From: VRUE01 sp035318745
GTDB lineage: Bacteria > Actinomycetota > Thermoleophilia > Solirubrobacterales > 70-9
Direction: 5' to 3'
Length of the DNA: 64,000 bases
Assembly: GCA_035318745.1 (NCBI GenBank)
Contig: DATHEA010000024.1
Location: 62,001-126,000 of the forward strand
Position 1 is the first letter of the stretch, and every line of letters begins with the position of its first letter. A program made the position numbers and the translations under genes. The notes under the pieces were generated by a model. That model made no database searches, was not told where the DNA came from, and saw only the letters and a program-made list of their open reading frames with translations. This document shows, in pieces, positions 1 through 7,767 of the stretch.

Positions 1-596
1 TTCCAGGCCTCGACGATCTCGGCCAGGCCCAGCGGCGTGAACTCCGAGGGCTTGACGACCACCGCTGCACCCGCCTGCAGGGCCGGGATCGCGTCGCCCA
101 GCGCCAGCGCCAGCGGAAAGTTCCAGGGACTGATCACGCCGACCACGGGGTAGGGTCGGTACTGGACCATCAGCTTTTTGGAAGCCGCCAATGCCGAGTG
201 CGGCCGGACCGTTTCGTCACCGATGAACTTGGCGGCCTTGGTCCCGTAGAAGTTGATCAGGTCGGTGAGGTAGACCGTCTCCGCCGTGGTGTCGCCACGG
301 ACCTTGCCGGTCTCCGCCTGCATCGTGTCGAGTACCCGCTCGTGGTTGTCGAAGAGCCAATCGCGCAGCTTGCCGAGCCAGCGGTAGCGGCCGGCGACGC
401 CCAGCGCCTCCCACTCGGCCTGGTTGCCGCGCACCCGACCCACGGTCTCGGCGACCTTGGCGGGCGAGTCGACGGCGACGCTGCCGACGCTCGCTCCGGT
501 GGCGGGGTTGAGAACCTCGATCCGCTCGGCGGTGGCCCCATTGACGCTCGCGCCGTTTACTGCCCCGTCGACCTTCGGTGCCGTTCCGCTCTCCAC
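1..596 (-). CDS. Aldehyde dehydrogenase family protein, N-terminal part (cut by window edge)
   Basis: NAD(P)-dependent oxidation of an aldehyde to the acid. The visible 198 codons hold the N-terminal cofactor-binding half: a short variable leader, a helical segment, then the family hallmark PWNFPLALALG near residue 155 followed by AAVVVKPSEFTP, the conserved lysine that contacts the cofactor. The catalytic Glu and Cys would lie beyond base 1 and cannot be checked. I chose the GTG at 596 because GAAGGGAG lies just upstream. A TetR-type palindrome sits 17 bases before the start and is almost the same as one before the acyl-CoA dehydrogenase at 58 kb, suggesting a role in fatty-acid or aldehyde catabolism. 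The succinate-semialdehyde dehydrogenase type is possible, but substrate cannot be assigned. Confidence 0.9.
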   Translation of the reverse strand, partial: MESGTAPKVDGAVNGASVNGATAERIEVLNPATGASVGSVAVDSPAKVAETVGRVRGNQAEWEALGVAGRYRWLGKLRDWLFDNHERVLDTMQAETGKVRGDTTAETVYLTDLINFYGTKAAKFIGDETVRPHSALAASKKLMVQYRPYPVVGVISPWNFPLALALGDAIPALQAGAAVVVKPSEFTPLGLAEIVEAW

Positions 597-612
597 TTGG
601 CTGCTCCCTTCA

Positions 613-632
613 AGTTGGCTGACCGGCCAACT
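613..632. promoter_or_regulatory. TetR-type operator candidate upstream of the aldehyde dehydrogenase
   Basis: Perfect inverted repeat AGTTGGC, 6-base spacer, GCCAACT. The core on the minus strand is TTGGCCGGTCAGCCAA, which matches the site at 58755-58770 at 13 of 16 positions. Both fit TTGRCYGGTCAGYCAA. It lies between the stop of the HD-GYP gene and the dehydrogenase start, where a repressor would block transcription. Confidence 0.55.
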
Positions 633-655
633 GTACCCCTCAAAGGGGCCTGGAA

Positions 656-1987
656 CTAGACCACTGCAACGAGGGCGACGACAACATCTGGATCGAACTG
701 GGTGCCGGCGCAGCCCTGCAGCTCGGCGAGCGCGACGTCCTGTGACATCGCCTTCCGGTAGGAACGCGTCGTGGTCATGGCGCTGAAGGCATCGCAGCAG
801 GTGACGATCCGGGCCTCGATCGGTATCTCCTCGCCCGCCAGGCCGTCGGGGTAGCCACCGCCGTCAAAGTGCTCGTGCGAGGAGCGGACGATGCGACCGA
901 CGTCGGCGAGGACGCCACCAACCCGATCGAGCATCGCCTCGCCTTCGATCGTGTGGCGGTGCATGATCTTCCACTCCTCATCGTCGAGAGGGCCGGGCTT
1001 GTTGATGATCTCCTTCGGCACGGCTATCTTGCCGACATCATGCAGGAGGGCGGCAAACTCGATGTTACGGCGCCGACGGGAGTCAAGCTTGAGCCCGTCG
1101 GCGACGGCCAGGGACAGCTCGACGACGCCACGGCTGTGGCTGCCGGTGTAGGCGTCGTCGGCCTCCACCACGTCGCCGAGCAGCATCGCGGTCCCCTGGT
1201 AAGCGCGGCTCAGCTCGAGCGCCTGCTCGATCCGGGCCTCGCGCTCACGTGAGAGCACGGCGAGAACCGCAGCGAGCGGGATGATCAGCAGACAGACCGC
1301 CGGACCGACCTGGATCGACGCGAAGGCGACGAGTAGGCCGATCGGCGCCAGGGCGGCGTCCAACCCATAGACCGGCGCAAGCAGTCGCAGCTCCCTATGC
1401 GGCGAGGCGCCTTCGATCAAGTTTGCCCGAACCGCCGTCGCGACGAAGTCGAAGACGAGCTGTGCCAGCAGCGCCACCGCATATACGGGCCAGGCGTCCC
1501 AGGAGAAGGTCTGGGCACCGGCAACGATCAGAACCAGCGCCGGCCCAACCGCGTGCCAGCAGTCGCCGAAGACGTGAAAGGCTCGGTAGACGCTGATTCG
1601 GCCGCTTGCGAAGTCGACGCTCCGTCCCAGTGTCCAGCTGAGGCTGACGATAAGCGGTACGGCGGGGGTGGGGAGGAGGAAGAGCATCGGCACCAGCACC
1701 AGCTGGGTCGGAACGGTGTAGCCGTCGGCGATGTCGAACTGAGCCTGGCAGGCGATGATGTAGGCGCTTGCGAGGATGGCGAGGGCGGCGACGTCCAGAG
1801 TGCGATCGGCTGGAATCAGGAATGCCATGGGGAGCGCCACGGCGAGGAATGCGAGGGCGATCGCTACTTCGACCATGCGCTCGCGCCCGTTGGCGGCCAG
1901 CGTCGCGCGTTCCCGCCCGTGAGCAAAGAGTTGCTCGAGCTCCGGCGTGTCGACGGTGGCGGCCATGGGCATGTCGCAGCCGCACAT
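656..1987 (-). CDS. Membrane-bound HD-GYP domain protein, probable cyclic-di-GMP phosphodiesterase
   Basis: Expected to hydrolyse cyclic-di-GMP at the inner face of the membrane. Residues about 40-245 form six or seven hydrophobic segments, an uncharacterised membrane sensor. Residues about 265-443 are the HD-GYP domain: the helix with AYTGSHSRGV, the HD motif LLHDVGKIAVP, and the GYP block SHEHFDGGGYPDGLAGEEIP. The canonical HHE is SHE here, a variant I believe is frequent in actinobacteria. The ATG at 1987 is the longest start; later in-frame ATGs at codons 6 and 8 are equally possible because no good ribosome site is visible. The gene is divergent from the riboswitch-controlled gene at 2273, so enzyme and cyclic-di-GMP sensor share an intergenic region. 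Confidence 0.9.
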   Translation of the reverse strand: MCGCDMPMAATVDTPELEQLFAHGRERATLAANGRERMVEVAIALAFLAVALPMAFLIPADRTLDVAALAILASAYIIACQAQFDIADGYTVPTQLVLVPMLFLLPTPAVPLIVSLSWTLGRSVDFASGRISVYRAFHVFGDCWHAVGPALVLIVAGAQTFSWDAWPVYAVALLAQLVFDFVATAVRANLIEGASPHRELRLLAPVYGLDAALAPIGLLVAFASIQVGPAVCLLIIPLAAVLAVLSREREARIEQALELSRAYQGTAMLLGDVVEADDAYTGSHSRGVVELSLAVADGLKLDSRRRRNIEFAALLHDVGKIAVPKEIINKPGPLDDEEWKIMHRHTIEGEAMLDRVGGVLADVGRIVRSSHEHFDGGGYPDGLAGEEIPIEARIVTCCDAFSAMTTTRSYRKAMSQDVALAELQGCAGTQFDPDVVVALVAVV

Positions 1988-2061
1988 GAGCGACTGCCGC
2001 GGGTATATCGGCGCGACCGCGCGCCTTTGTAGCGCCGCAAGCGCCTACCCACAATAAATGC

Positions 2062-2091
2062 GCGATTTCTTAGACGTTTGTTCGAAATCGC
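2062..2091. promoter_or_regulatory. Inverted repeat in the divergent HD-GYP/riboswitch intergenic region
   Basis: GCGATTTC and GAAATCGC form perfect 8-base arms around a 14-base spacer, midway between the HD-GYP start and the riboswitch. It may be an operator for a dimeric regulator of one or both genes. No regulator family can be named from the sequence. Confidence 0.35.
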
Positions 2092-2133
2092 TTCAGTTCC
2101 AGCGGTTTATGCCCGATGGTGGCGCCGACATAA

Positions 2134-2226
2134 GTCAGCTGCAAAGGCAAACCTGTCGCGAGGCAGGGACGCAAAGTCAGAGGTCTCGAAGCTTTCGCTC
2201 CGAGATGGCTCGACCGCCAGCTTGGT
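2134..2226 (+). promoter_or_regulatory. Cyclic-di-GMP-I (GEMM) riboswitch
   Basis: The aptamer has the class I signatures in order: AAAGGCAAACC, the P2 helix CCTGTC closed by the GNRA tetraloop GCGA and GGCAGG, the invariant GGGACGCAAAG, then the P3 arm GGTC...GACC containing AGATGGC, the expected tetraloop-receptor side. P1 can form between 2137-2141 (AGCTG) and 2218-2222 (CAGCT). The aptamer ends about 50 bases before the ATG at 2273. The connecting stretch can form a CAGGC/GCCTG hairpin (about 2235-2251) just before the ribosome site GTGGAGG, so control of translation initiation is plausible. The direction of the response (on or off) cannot be read from sequence. Confidence 0.9.
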
Positions 2227-2272
2227 TTAGACACCAGGCTGTTTTGGCCTGCGACAAGTGGAGGTTTGCCAA

Positions 2273-2899
2273 ATGAACGTAGATCTAACTGCCCACCCTC
2301 ATCGCGTCAGCTCGCGGTTGGTCGGGTTCGCCATCGCTGCGCTGCTCGCGCTCGCAGCCTTTGCCGGCTCGGCGCAGGCGTGCTCGTACACCGGCGCCGA
2401 GCAGGTGTTCTCGCCGTGGGCCGATCAGCACGCATACGTGCCGGCTCCTGACGGCGGCTTCGAGGCGGGTGCCTCCGGATGGTCGCTGAGCGGCGGAGCG
2501 AGCGTCGTCGCCGGTAACGAGACCTACTTCCTCAACGACACGGGAGACTCGCGATCGCTGTCCCTTCCCGGCGGCAGCTCGGCGGGCAGCCCGCCGATCT
2601 GCGTCTCACTCGACACCCCGGTCTTCCGCATGATGGCTCGCAACAGCGGCGATCCATCCTCGCGCCTGCGGGTCGAGGCGGTCTACAAGCTGCTGGGCTT
2701 GGTCCAGACGAAGGTGGTCAACACCGTGACTGCCGGCTCGAGCTGGGCACCCACCCAGCAGATGTCGCCCGTCCTCGGGCTTTCGACGATCGTCGGCACG
2801 CTGATCCCCAGCGCCATCCAGATCCGCATCACTCCGCTCGACGGCAAGGGTGTCTGGCAGGTCGACGACCTGTACATCGATCCCTTCTCCCGCCGCTAA
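2273..2899 (+). CDS. Secreted beta-rich protein under cyclic-di-GMP riboswitch control
   Basis: 208 residues with a Sec signal peptide (arginine near residue 15, hydrophobic core LVGFAIAALLALAAFAG, likely cleavage after AQA). The mature part is rich in Ser, Gly and beta-prone stretches, ends in WQVDDLYIDPF, and resembles carbohydrate-binding jelly-roll domains of surface or matrix proteins. No catalytic motif was recognised. The ATG at 2273 is chosen because GTGGAGG lies 9-15 bases upstream; a GTG 15 bases earlier is in frame but would sit inside that site. Placement directly after the riboswitch suggests a surface, adhesion or matrix function tied to cyclic-di-GMP (inference). Confidence 0.8.
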   Translation: MNVDLTAHPHRVSSRLVGFAIAALLALAAFAGSAQACSYTGAEQVFSPWADQHAYVPAPDGGFEAGASGWSLSGGASVVAGNETYFLNDTGDSRSLSLPGGSSAGSPPICVSLDTPVFRMMARNSGDPSSRLRVEAVYKLLGLVQTKVVNTVTAGSSWAPTQQMSPVLGLSTIVGTLIPSAIQIRITPLDGKGVWQVDDLYIDPFSRR

Positions 2900-2923
2900 G
2901 CGACAGGTCGCAGGCTGCCCTTT

Positions 2924-2953
2924 GGCCGCCGCCGCAGGACTGCGGCGGCGGCC
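2924..2953. terminator. Bidirectional hairpin between convergent genes
   Basis: GGCCGCCGCCGCAG and CTGCGGCGGCGGCC make a perfect 14-base-pair stem around two bases. It is followed on the plus strand by GGCTTTC and lies between the convergent stops at 2899 and 2960. Confidence 0.7.
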
Positions 2954-2959
2954 GGCTTT

Positions 2960-4117
2960 CTAGCGCTGGACGAGGCGGTAGACCGGTCCGTCGAGCGAGC
3001 AGACGTAGATGCGACCGCGGTCGTCTTCGCCGAAGGAGCTGGGGGTGGAGACGCTGAGGCCGAGCTTGTGCTCGTTACTCGCCCGGCGCAGATGGGGGAC
3101 GAGGCTGCGCAGCCGGCCCTCACAGAGGTCGGCGTAGATATAGCGCTTGTAGAGGGCGGGGAGATGCTTGTCGGCGACGACGTAGCCACCGATGATCGAG
3201 CAGCTGCCGCCGCGGCTGTGGGGATAGGCGAAGATCGGTTTGACCGTGCCGCCCGGATCCGGCGTGCCGCTGTTTTCGTCTTCATAGGGGGCGAATCCCT
3301 CGAAGGCGTCCCAGCCGAAGTTGGCGCCCTGCGCCCCCGCCACGGTGGTGTAGTCGACCTCCTCGAAACGGTTCTGGCCGACGTCGCCGATCGCGATTCG
3401 CGGCTGTCCCGGCGTGGTGACCGTGTCGAAGGAGAAGCGGAACGGGTTGCGCAGGCCGTAGCTGTAGACCTCGGGCTTGGCACCGGCGCGGCGGGGGTCG
3501 ATCCGCAGCAGCTTGCCGAGCAGGCTGTGGCGGTTCTGGGCGTTGTTCGGCGGATCGCCCCCCGAGCCGCCGTCGCCGGTGCCGAAGTAGAGCCAGTTGC
3601 CGAAGAACTGGAGCTGGCCGCCGTTGTGATTGGAGTTGACCGGGTGGGGTATCCGGACCACCGCGCGACGGGAGCCCCGCGCGGCTTGCGTCGCGCTCCC
3701 CCGTTTGAATTCGTCGATCCTGAGGTTTCCCTGAGGATCGGTGTCATAGATATAGAAGCGACCGCTGCTCTTGTAATCGGGTGGAAAGGCAATCGAAAGC
3801 AGGCCGCGCTCGCCGCCGGAGGAGATCAGGTCATGGACGTCGAGGAAGGGGCGAGCCTGCTTGCGCCCGTTGCGCAGCACCTGCACCGTCCCACCCTGCT
3901 CGACCACGAACAGCAGCTTGGGGAAGCCGGGTGCGCCGGTGACGTAGACCGGGCTTTCGAAGCTGCCGATCTGCTTCAGCCCGACGCCCTGGGCCGCGGA
4001 TCGCACCGCTCGATCGGGCGGCTGAGCCGAGCCGCACGCCGGCAGGGCCAGCGCGAAAAGCAGCGCGGCGGCGCTACTTGCCGCTGTCCGCCTTGCCGAT
4101 TTCAACGACTTCACCAT
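2960..4117 (-). CDS. PQQ-dependent aldose sugar dehydrogenase-like lipoprotein
   Basis: 385 residues of the glucose/sorbosone dehydrogenase family, a six-bladed beta-propeller that oxidises sugars outside the membrane using PQQ and calcium. The N-terminus is a lipoprotein signal with lipobox LPAC. Family blocks are visible: RGLLSIAFPPDY, HPVNSNHNGGQL with the catalytic-type His, YFGTGDGGSGGDP, SYGLRNPFRFSFD, IGDVGQNRFEEVDY and GANFGWDAFEG. Length and block order are normal for the family. It overlaps the upstream gene (ending at 4074) by 44 bases, so the two are translationally linked. No PQQ biosynthesis genes are in the window. Confidence 0.88.
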   Translation of the reverse strand: MVKSLKSARRTAASSAAALLFALALPACGSAQPPDRAVRSAAQGVGLKQIGSFESPVYVTGAPGFPKLLFVVEQGGTVQVLRNGRKQARPFLDVHDLISSGGERGLLSIAFPPDYKSSGRFYIYDTDPQGNLRIDEFKRGSATQAARGSRRAVVRIPHPVNSNHNGGQLQFFGNWLYFGTGDGGSGGDPPNNAQNRHSLLGKLLRIDPRRAGAKPEVYSYGLRNPFRFSFDTVTTPGQPRIAIGDVGQNRFEEVDYTTVAGAQGANFGWDAFEGFAPYEDENSGTPDPGGTVKPIFAYPHSRGGSCSIIGGYVVADKHLPALYKRYIYADLCEGRLRSLVPHLRRASNEHKLGLSVSTPSSFGEDDRGRIYVCSLDGPVYRLVQR

Positions 4118-4757
4118 TGTCCTTCACTTCCGTTTCCGGTGGGACTTCGGTGATTTCGGTGGCAAAGGAGCCCCCCGCCTGGGTCCCGGGTGCGGTTTCG
4201 GCCTTTCCCGTGTCGCTGAGGCCGGCGCCAACTTCGTAGAAGACGTCGTATTTCCCGCTTTTGACCGCGTTCACCTTCCACACCGCTTCGGTCGTCTTAC
4301 CCGGCTTCAGCGGTCCGAAAGCGAAGGTCTTGGGGCTCGAGGTTTCGGCCCCGGCCGTTTCCGTCGAGCCGTTTGCTTTCGGGTAGCGGGCCGAGAGCAC
4401 CCAGACCGGTCGGTCGGGTTGGGCGAGACCTGGTGCCGGGTCGCGGTAGCCGAAGGGCAGCGTCGAGTTACGGCCCTCTTTGCCGCCGACCGAAATCGTC
4501 ACGGTCAGGCTCGGCAGGGCCTTACGGCCAGTGTTGCGCACGCCGAGCCGCAGCAACGTCGTTTCGCCGAGCCGCTGTTTGGCGGGGAATTCCGCGGTGA
4601 CGATCTTGACCGGGTACTTGCCCGCTGCCTCGTTCGAGTCGGAGGACGATTCGCTGCCGCCACAGGCGGCGATCGAGACCGTCAGCAGACCGGCCGCGAT
4701 GCCTGCGGCGAGAGCCTGCCGGCGGGAACGCCGACCGTATCTTCGGTACCCCCCCAA
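4074..4757 (-). CDS. Lipoprotein with an Ig-like/CARDB-type domain, unknown function
   Basis: The N-terminus RRSRRQALAAGIAAGLLTVS followed by IAACGG is a lipoprotein signal with a twin-arginine-like start and lipobox IAAC. The mature domain (about residues 40-210) is beta-rich with the phrase LRLGVRNTGRKALPSLTVTI, typical of CARDB or DUF11-like cell-surface folds. I set the start at the TTG at 4757 because the signal begins there; the frame stays open to 4979 but that region overlaps a repeat element, and no strong ribosome site settles the question. It precedes and overlaps the sugar dehydrogenase and may be its outer-face partner (inference). Confidence 0.6.
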   Translation of the reverse strand: MGGYRRYGRRSRRQALAAGIAAGLLTVSIAACGGSESSSDSNEAAGKYPVKIVTAEFPAKQRLGETTLLRLGVRNTGRKALPSLTVTISVGGKEGRNSTLPFGYRDPAPGLAQPDRPVWVLSARYPKANGSTETAGAETSSPKTFAFGPLKPGKTTEAVWKVNAVKSGKYDVFYEVGAGLSDTGKAETAPGTQAGGSFATEITEVPPETEVKDNGEVVEIGKADSGK

Positions 4758-4812
4758 GAGCCTGTCTTGGAAGTCCGCGTGTGCGGCTGGCGCGCGGCGG
4801 ACCGAGCGGGGC

Positions 4813-4879
4813 AAGGACGCAGGGAGGCCGAATAGCAGCGCTATTTGGCCGACTGAGGACGCCGCACCGCGAAGTGTCC
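4813..4879. repeat. Hairpin repeat D, copy 1
   Basis: AAGGACGCAGGGAG, then an 11-base-pair hairpin at 4826-4850 (GGCCGAATAGC / GCTATTTGGCC, loop AGC), then GACTGAGGAC and GCGAAG. The flanks recur at 54203-54264 with a different hairpin but exactly the same 18-base distance between GACTGAGGAC and GCGAAG. This looks like a dispersed REP-like element. It lies in the divergent region upstream of the lipoprotein gene. Confidence 0.5.
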
Positions 4880-4987
4880 GCCGCCGCCAGACGTGCGCGC
4901 GGGGTTCTGAGACAGGCTCCTCCAAAGCGGCCGGAACATACCACGGGGATTCGACCTCCCCGCCCGCCTCGAACCCCATCGCGCTGG

Positions 4988-5017
4988 GGTTAGCCGGATC
5001 TCAACACTCGGCTAACC
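4988..5017. promoter_or_regulatory. Inverted repeat upstream of the MlaE operon
   Basis: GGTTAGCCG and CGGCTAACC are perfect 9-base arms separated by 12 bases. A TACACT box (5038-5043) that could serve as a -10 element follows. The position between two divergent transcription units suits an operator. Confidence 0.35.
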
Positions 5018-5095
5018 GAGGTCGCTGGCCCATCCCATACACTGAAAGCTCGGAGCAGGGACCGCCCGATGTGGTCCCGCTTTGCCGGAGGAGAG

Positions 5096-5905
5096 ATGGA
5101 AGCAGCTGCATCCATAGGCAGGAGGATTGCACCCGCCAAGTCGTTCTTTGAGCAGGTGGGGGACATGATGATCCTCACCGCACGGACGATAGCTTCCGCG
5201 GTCAGGCCTCCCTATCCCTACGGTGAGGAGTTCATCGGCCAGTTCCTCTTTGCCCTGCAGCTCTGCTGGTTCCCGTTGCTGGTGTCCACCGTCGCCTTCG
5301 GCTTCGGTGCGCCGGGTCTGCAGGCGGCCAACTTCCTCACTCTCTTCGGCTCGCTGGACCGGCTTGGCGGCTTCTTCGTCCTCGCTTCGATCCGCGAGTT
5401 CGCCCCCTTCGTCACCGCTGTCGTCGTCGCCGGCGTCGCCGGCACCGCTATCACTGCCGACCTCGGCGCCCGCAAGATCCGCGAGGAGCTCGACGCGCTG
5501 CAGGTGCTCGGCGTCGACCCGATCAAGAACCTGGTCGTGCCGCGCTTCTTGGCGCTGATGTTGATCACCGGCCTGCTCGACATCTACGCGCTGATCTTCG
5601 GCATCAGCGGCGGCATCCTCACCGAGCTTCTCTACAACCAGCCGCTCGGCGGCTTCTTCGCGACGCTCTTCACCAATGCCTCGATCACCGACCTTTGGGG
5701 CTCGCTGATCAAGTGCACCCTGTTCGGGGCGATCATCTCGGTCGTCTGCTGCTACAAGGGGATGACTGCGTCCGGGGGTGCCGCCGGGGTCGGCCGCGCC
5801 GTCAACCAGGCGGTGGTGATCTCCTTCATGGGCGTCTTCGCCTTCAACTACGTCTTCACCCAGACCCTGCTGGCGACGAACCCCGACCTGCAGACGATTC
5901 GATGA
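5096..5905 (+). CDS. MlaE/YrbE-family ABC permease (first)
   Basis: 269 residues, an inner-membrane lipid-transport permease of the MlaE fold. The hallmark cytoplasmic block AGTAITADLGARKIREELDALQVLGVDP (two family motifs, residues about 115-140) is present, followed by hydrophobic helices and the ending FTQTLL. The ATG at 5096 has GGAGGAG four bases upstream; an in-frame ATG at 5069 is the alternative. It overlaps the next permease by ATGA (stop 5903-5905, start 5902). In Mce and Mla systems two such permeases pair with one ATPase to move phospholipid or sterol-like lipids. No MCE-domain protein is encoded in this window. Confidence 0.9.
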   Translation: MEAAASIGRRIAPAKSFFEQVGDMMILTARTIASAVRPPYPYGEEFIGQFLFALQLCWFPLLVSTVAFGFGAPGLQAANFLTLFGSLDRLGGFFVLASIREFAPFVTAVVVAGVAGTAITADLGARKIREELDALQVLGVDPIKNLVVPRFLALMLITGLLDIYALIFGISGGILTELLYNQPLGGFFATLFTNASITDLWGSLIKCTLFGAIISVVCCYKGMTASGGAAGVGRAVNQAVVISFMGVFAFNYVFTQTLLATNPDLQTIR

Positions 5906-6699
5906 ACGCCTGGCTCGACGTCCCGCGCGGCTGGCTCGACTCCTTCGGCGAGATCGCCCGCTTCGGCTCGCGCGTCGCCGGCCTTGTCTACAGCGGTCGC
6001 GTCCTGCGCTTCTTCGGCGAGAGCCTGCGCCAGGCCGGCATCCTGATCCTCGGCTCCGCCGTGATCATCTGGGGCCTGGTCTTCATCCTCGGCCTGCAGT
6101 GCGGGATCGAGGGCGCCTACCTGCTGCGCGCCAACGGTGCCCCCGCCTACGCCGGCGTCTTCTCGGCCTGGTGCGATCTGCGCGAGATCATGCCCTACGC
6201 CTTCGGCTACATGCTGTCCGCCAAGGTCGGCACCGGGATCGTCGCCGAGCTTGGCGCGATGCGGATCTCCGACGAGATCGACGCGCTCGAGGTGATGGGC
6301 GTGCCGCCCGTCACCTTCCTCGCCGCGACCCGCCTGCTCGCCGCCTGGATCGCCTTCCCGTTCATGTACCTGGTCGGGATCGGGATCATGTACTTCGCCA
6401 GCTACCTGGCCGTGGTCGAACAGATCGGCGACGTCTCCTCCGGCGGCTACCTGCTGATCTTCTGGCTGTTCCAGAACCCGCCCGACCTGATCTTCAGTCT
6501 GATCAAGGGAATGTTCATGGCGACCGCGATCGTGATGGTCGGCTGCTACTACGGCTACACCGCCTCGGGCGGACCGGTTGGAGTGGGCACCGCGACCGCC
6601 AAGTCGATGGTCCTCAACATCGTTCTAGTTCACATCATCGGGATGCTCGGCACGCTGGTCTTCTGGGGTGCCAACCCGCGAGCGCCAATAGGAGGCTAA
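5902..6699 (+). CDS. MlaE/YrbE-family ABC permease (second)
   Basis: 265 residues. The block SAKVGTGIVAELGAMRISDE then IDALEVMGVPP is the same MlaE motif as in the first permease, and several hydrophobic helices surround it. Its N-terminus is longer and amphipathic, as in the YrbE-B type partner. Translation is coupled to the first permease by the ATGA overlap. An AGGAGG overlapping its last codons serves the ATPase that follows. Together the pair would form a heterodimeric membrane channel. Confidence 0.9.
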   Translation: MNAWLDVPRGWLDSFGEIARFGSRVAGLVYSGRVLRFFGESLRQAGILILGSAVIIWGLVFILGLQCGIEGAYLLRANGAPAYAGVFSAWCDLREIMPYAFGYMLSAKVGTGIVAELGAMRISDEIDALEVMGVPPVTFLAATRLLAAWIAFPFMYLVGIGIMYFASYLAVVEQIGDVSSGGYLLIFWLFQNPPDLIFSLIKGMFMATAIVMVGCYYGYTASGGPVGVGTATAKSMVLNIVLVHIIGMLGTLVFWGANPRAPIGG

Positions 6700-6707
6700 G
6701 TACCCTT

Positions 6708-7667
6708 ATGTCCATGGATGAGCCGAGCCAGATTCGCGACGAAGAAGAGGAGCAGGCACTTGCCGAGGAGGCCGCCGCCGAACCGGTGACCAGTGGCCCC
6801 TACATCAGCGAGGACGGGGCGACGATGGGCCGCGACTTCGTCATCCCCGGTGTCGACCCGACCGAGGCCGACCCCTATCGCTTCCACACCGGGCGCAAGC
6901 GCGACCACGGCAGCACCGACGCGATCGAGATCGTCAACCTGGTCAAGCAGTTCGGCCGGGCGCGGATCCTCAACGGGCTCAACCTCGGCCTGCCTGAAGA
7001 TCAGGTCTCGATGGTTCTGGGCCCCTCGGGCACTGGCAAGAGCGTCCTGATCAAGCACATCGTCGGCCTGCTCTACCCGGACTCGGGCGACGTGCTCGTG
7101 CACGGCGAATCGATCCCCGCCATGACCGACGACGAACTCTTCGACGTGCGCAAAAAGTTCGGCCTGCTGTTTCAGGACGGCGCGCTCTTCGGCTCGATGA
7201 ACATCTACGACAACACCGCCTTCCCGCTGCGTCAGCACACCGACAAAAGCGAGGAGGAGATCGGCGAGATCGTCAACCGGCGGCTCAAGGAGGTCGGCCT
7301 GATCGAGGCGATCTACAAGATGCCGAACGAGCTCTCGGGCGGCATGCGCAAGCGCGCGGGCTTCGCTCGCGCGCTGGTGCTGGAACCGGCGATCGTGATG
7401 TTCGACGAGCCCGATTCCGGCCTCGACCCCGTCCGCACGGCGCTGCTCTGCGAGCTGATCCGCGAGGTGCATGCCGAGAACGGCGGCTGCTACCTGGTGA
7501 TCAGCCACGATCTCAACACGGCCCGCCGGATCTCCGATTTCATCGCCGTGCTCTGGAACGGCAAAATCGTCGAGTCGGGCCCGAAAGAGGAACTGTTCGA
7601 CTCGGAAAACCAGTTTGTGCATCAGTTCCTCAATGCGGACGTGACCGGTCCGCTGTCGATGGATTGA
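6708..7667 (+). CDS. MlaF-type ABC transporter ATPase
   Basis: 319 residues. Walker A GPSGTGKS, Q-loop LLFQDGALFGSMNIYDN, signature LSGGMRKRAGFARAL, Walker B AIVMFDEPDSGLDP and the switch SHDLNTARR are all intact. GMRKR after the signature and ALFGSMNIYDN are typical of the MlaF/Mkl branch. About 65 acidic residues precede the ATPase core, an unusual extension that could bind a partner. AGGAGG ends 12 bases before the ATG at 6708. It powers the two upstream permeases. Confidence 0.92.
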   Translation: MSMDEPSQIRDEEEEQALAEEAAAEPVTSGPYISEDGATMGRDFVIPGVDPTEADPYRFHTGRKRDHGSTDAIEIVNLVKQFGRARILNGLNLGLPEDQVSMVLGPSGTGKSVLIKHIVGLLYPDSGDVLVHGESIPAMTDDELFDVRKKFGLLFQDGALFGSMNIYDNTAFPLRQHTDKSEEEIGEIVNRRLKEVGLIEAIYKMPNELSGGMRKRAGFARALVLEPAIVMFDEPDSGLDPVRTALLCELIREVHAENGGCYLVISHDLNTARRISDFIAVLWNGKIVESGPKEELFDSENQFVHQFLNADVTGPLSMD

Positions 7668-7670
7668 GGC

Positions 7671-7759
7671 CTCGGCGGGCGGGTCCTGTCGCGGGGGGAG
7701 GGGGTGTTAGCGGACTCACCCGTCCGAACACCCCCTCCCCCCGCGCCACCCGCCCGAGG
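7671..7759. repeat. Palindromic repeat A, copy 1
   Basis: The ends are CGGCGGGCGGGTCCTGTC and GCCACCCGCCCGAGG. Inside, CGCGGGGGGAGGGGGTGTT pairs perfectly with its complement over 19 bases around an 18-base loop that itself holds CGGAC/GTCCG. It is the reverse complement of copy 2 at 23094-23179. The right end supplies GAGGAG, the ribosome site of the RND gene at 7768. It may also act as a transcription attenuator inside the operon. Confidence 0.8.
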
Positions 7760-7767
7760 AGCGCTTG

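Noticed and set aside
7671..7759. Repeat A copies as ordinary intrinsic terminators
   Set aside because: No T tract follows, copy 1 lies inside an operon, and the ends are conserved beyond the stem. A terminator role for some copies is still possible.
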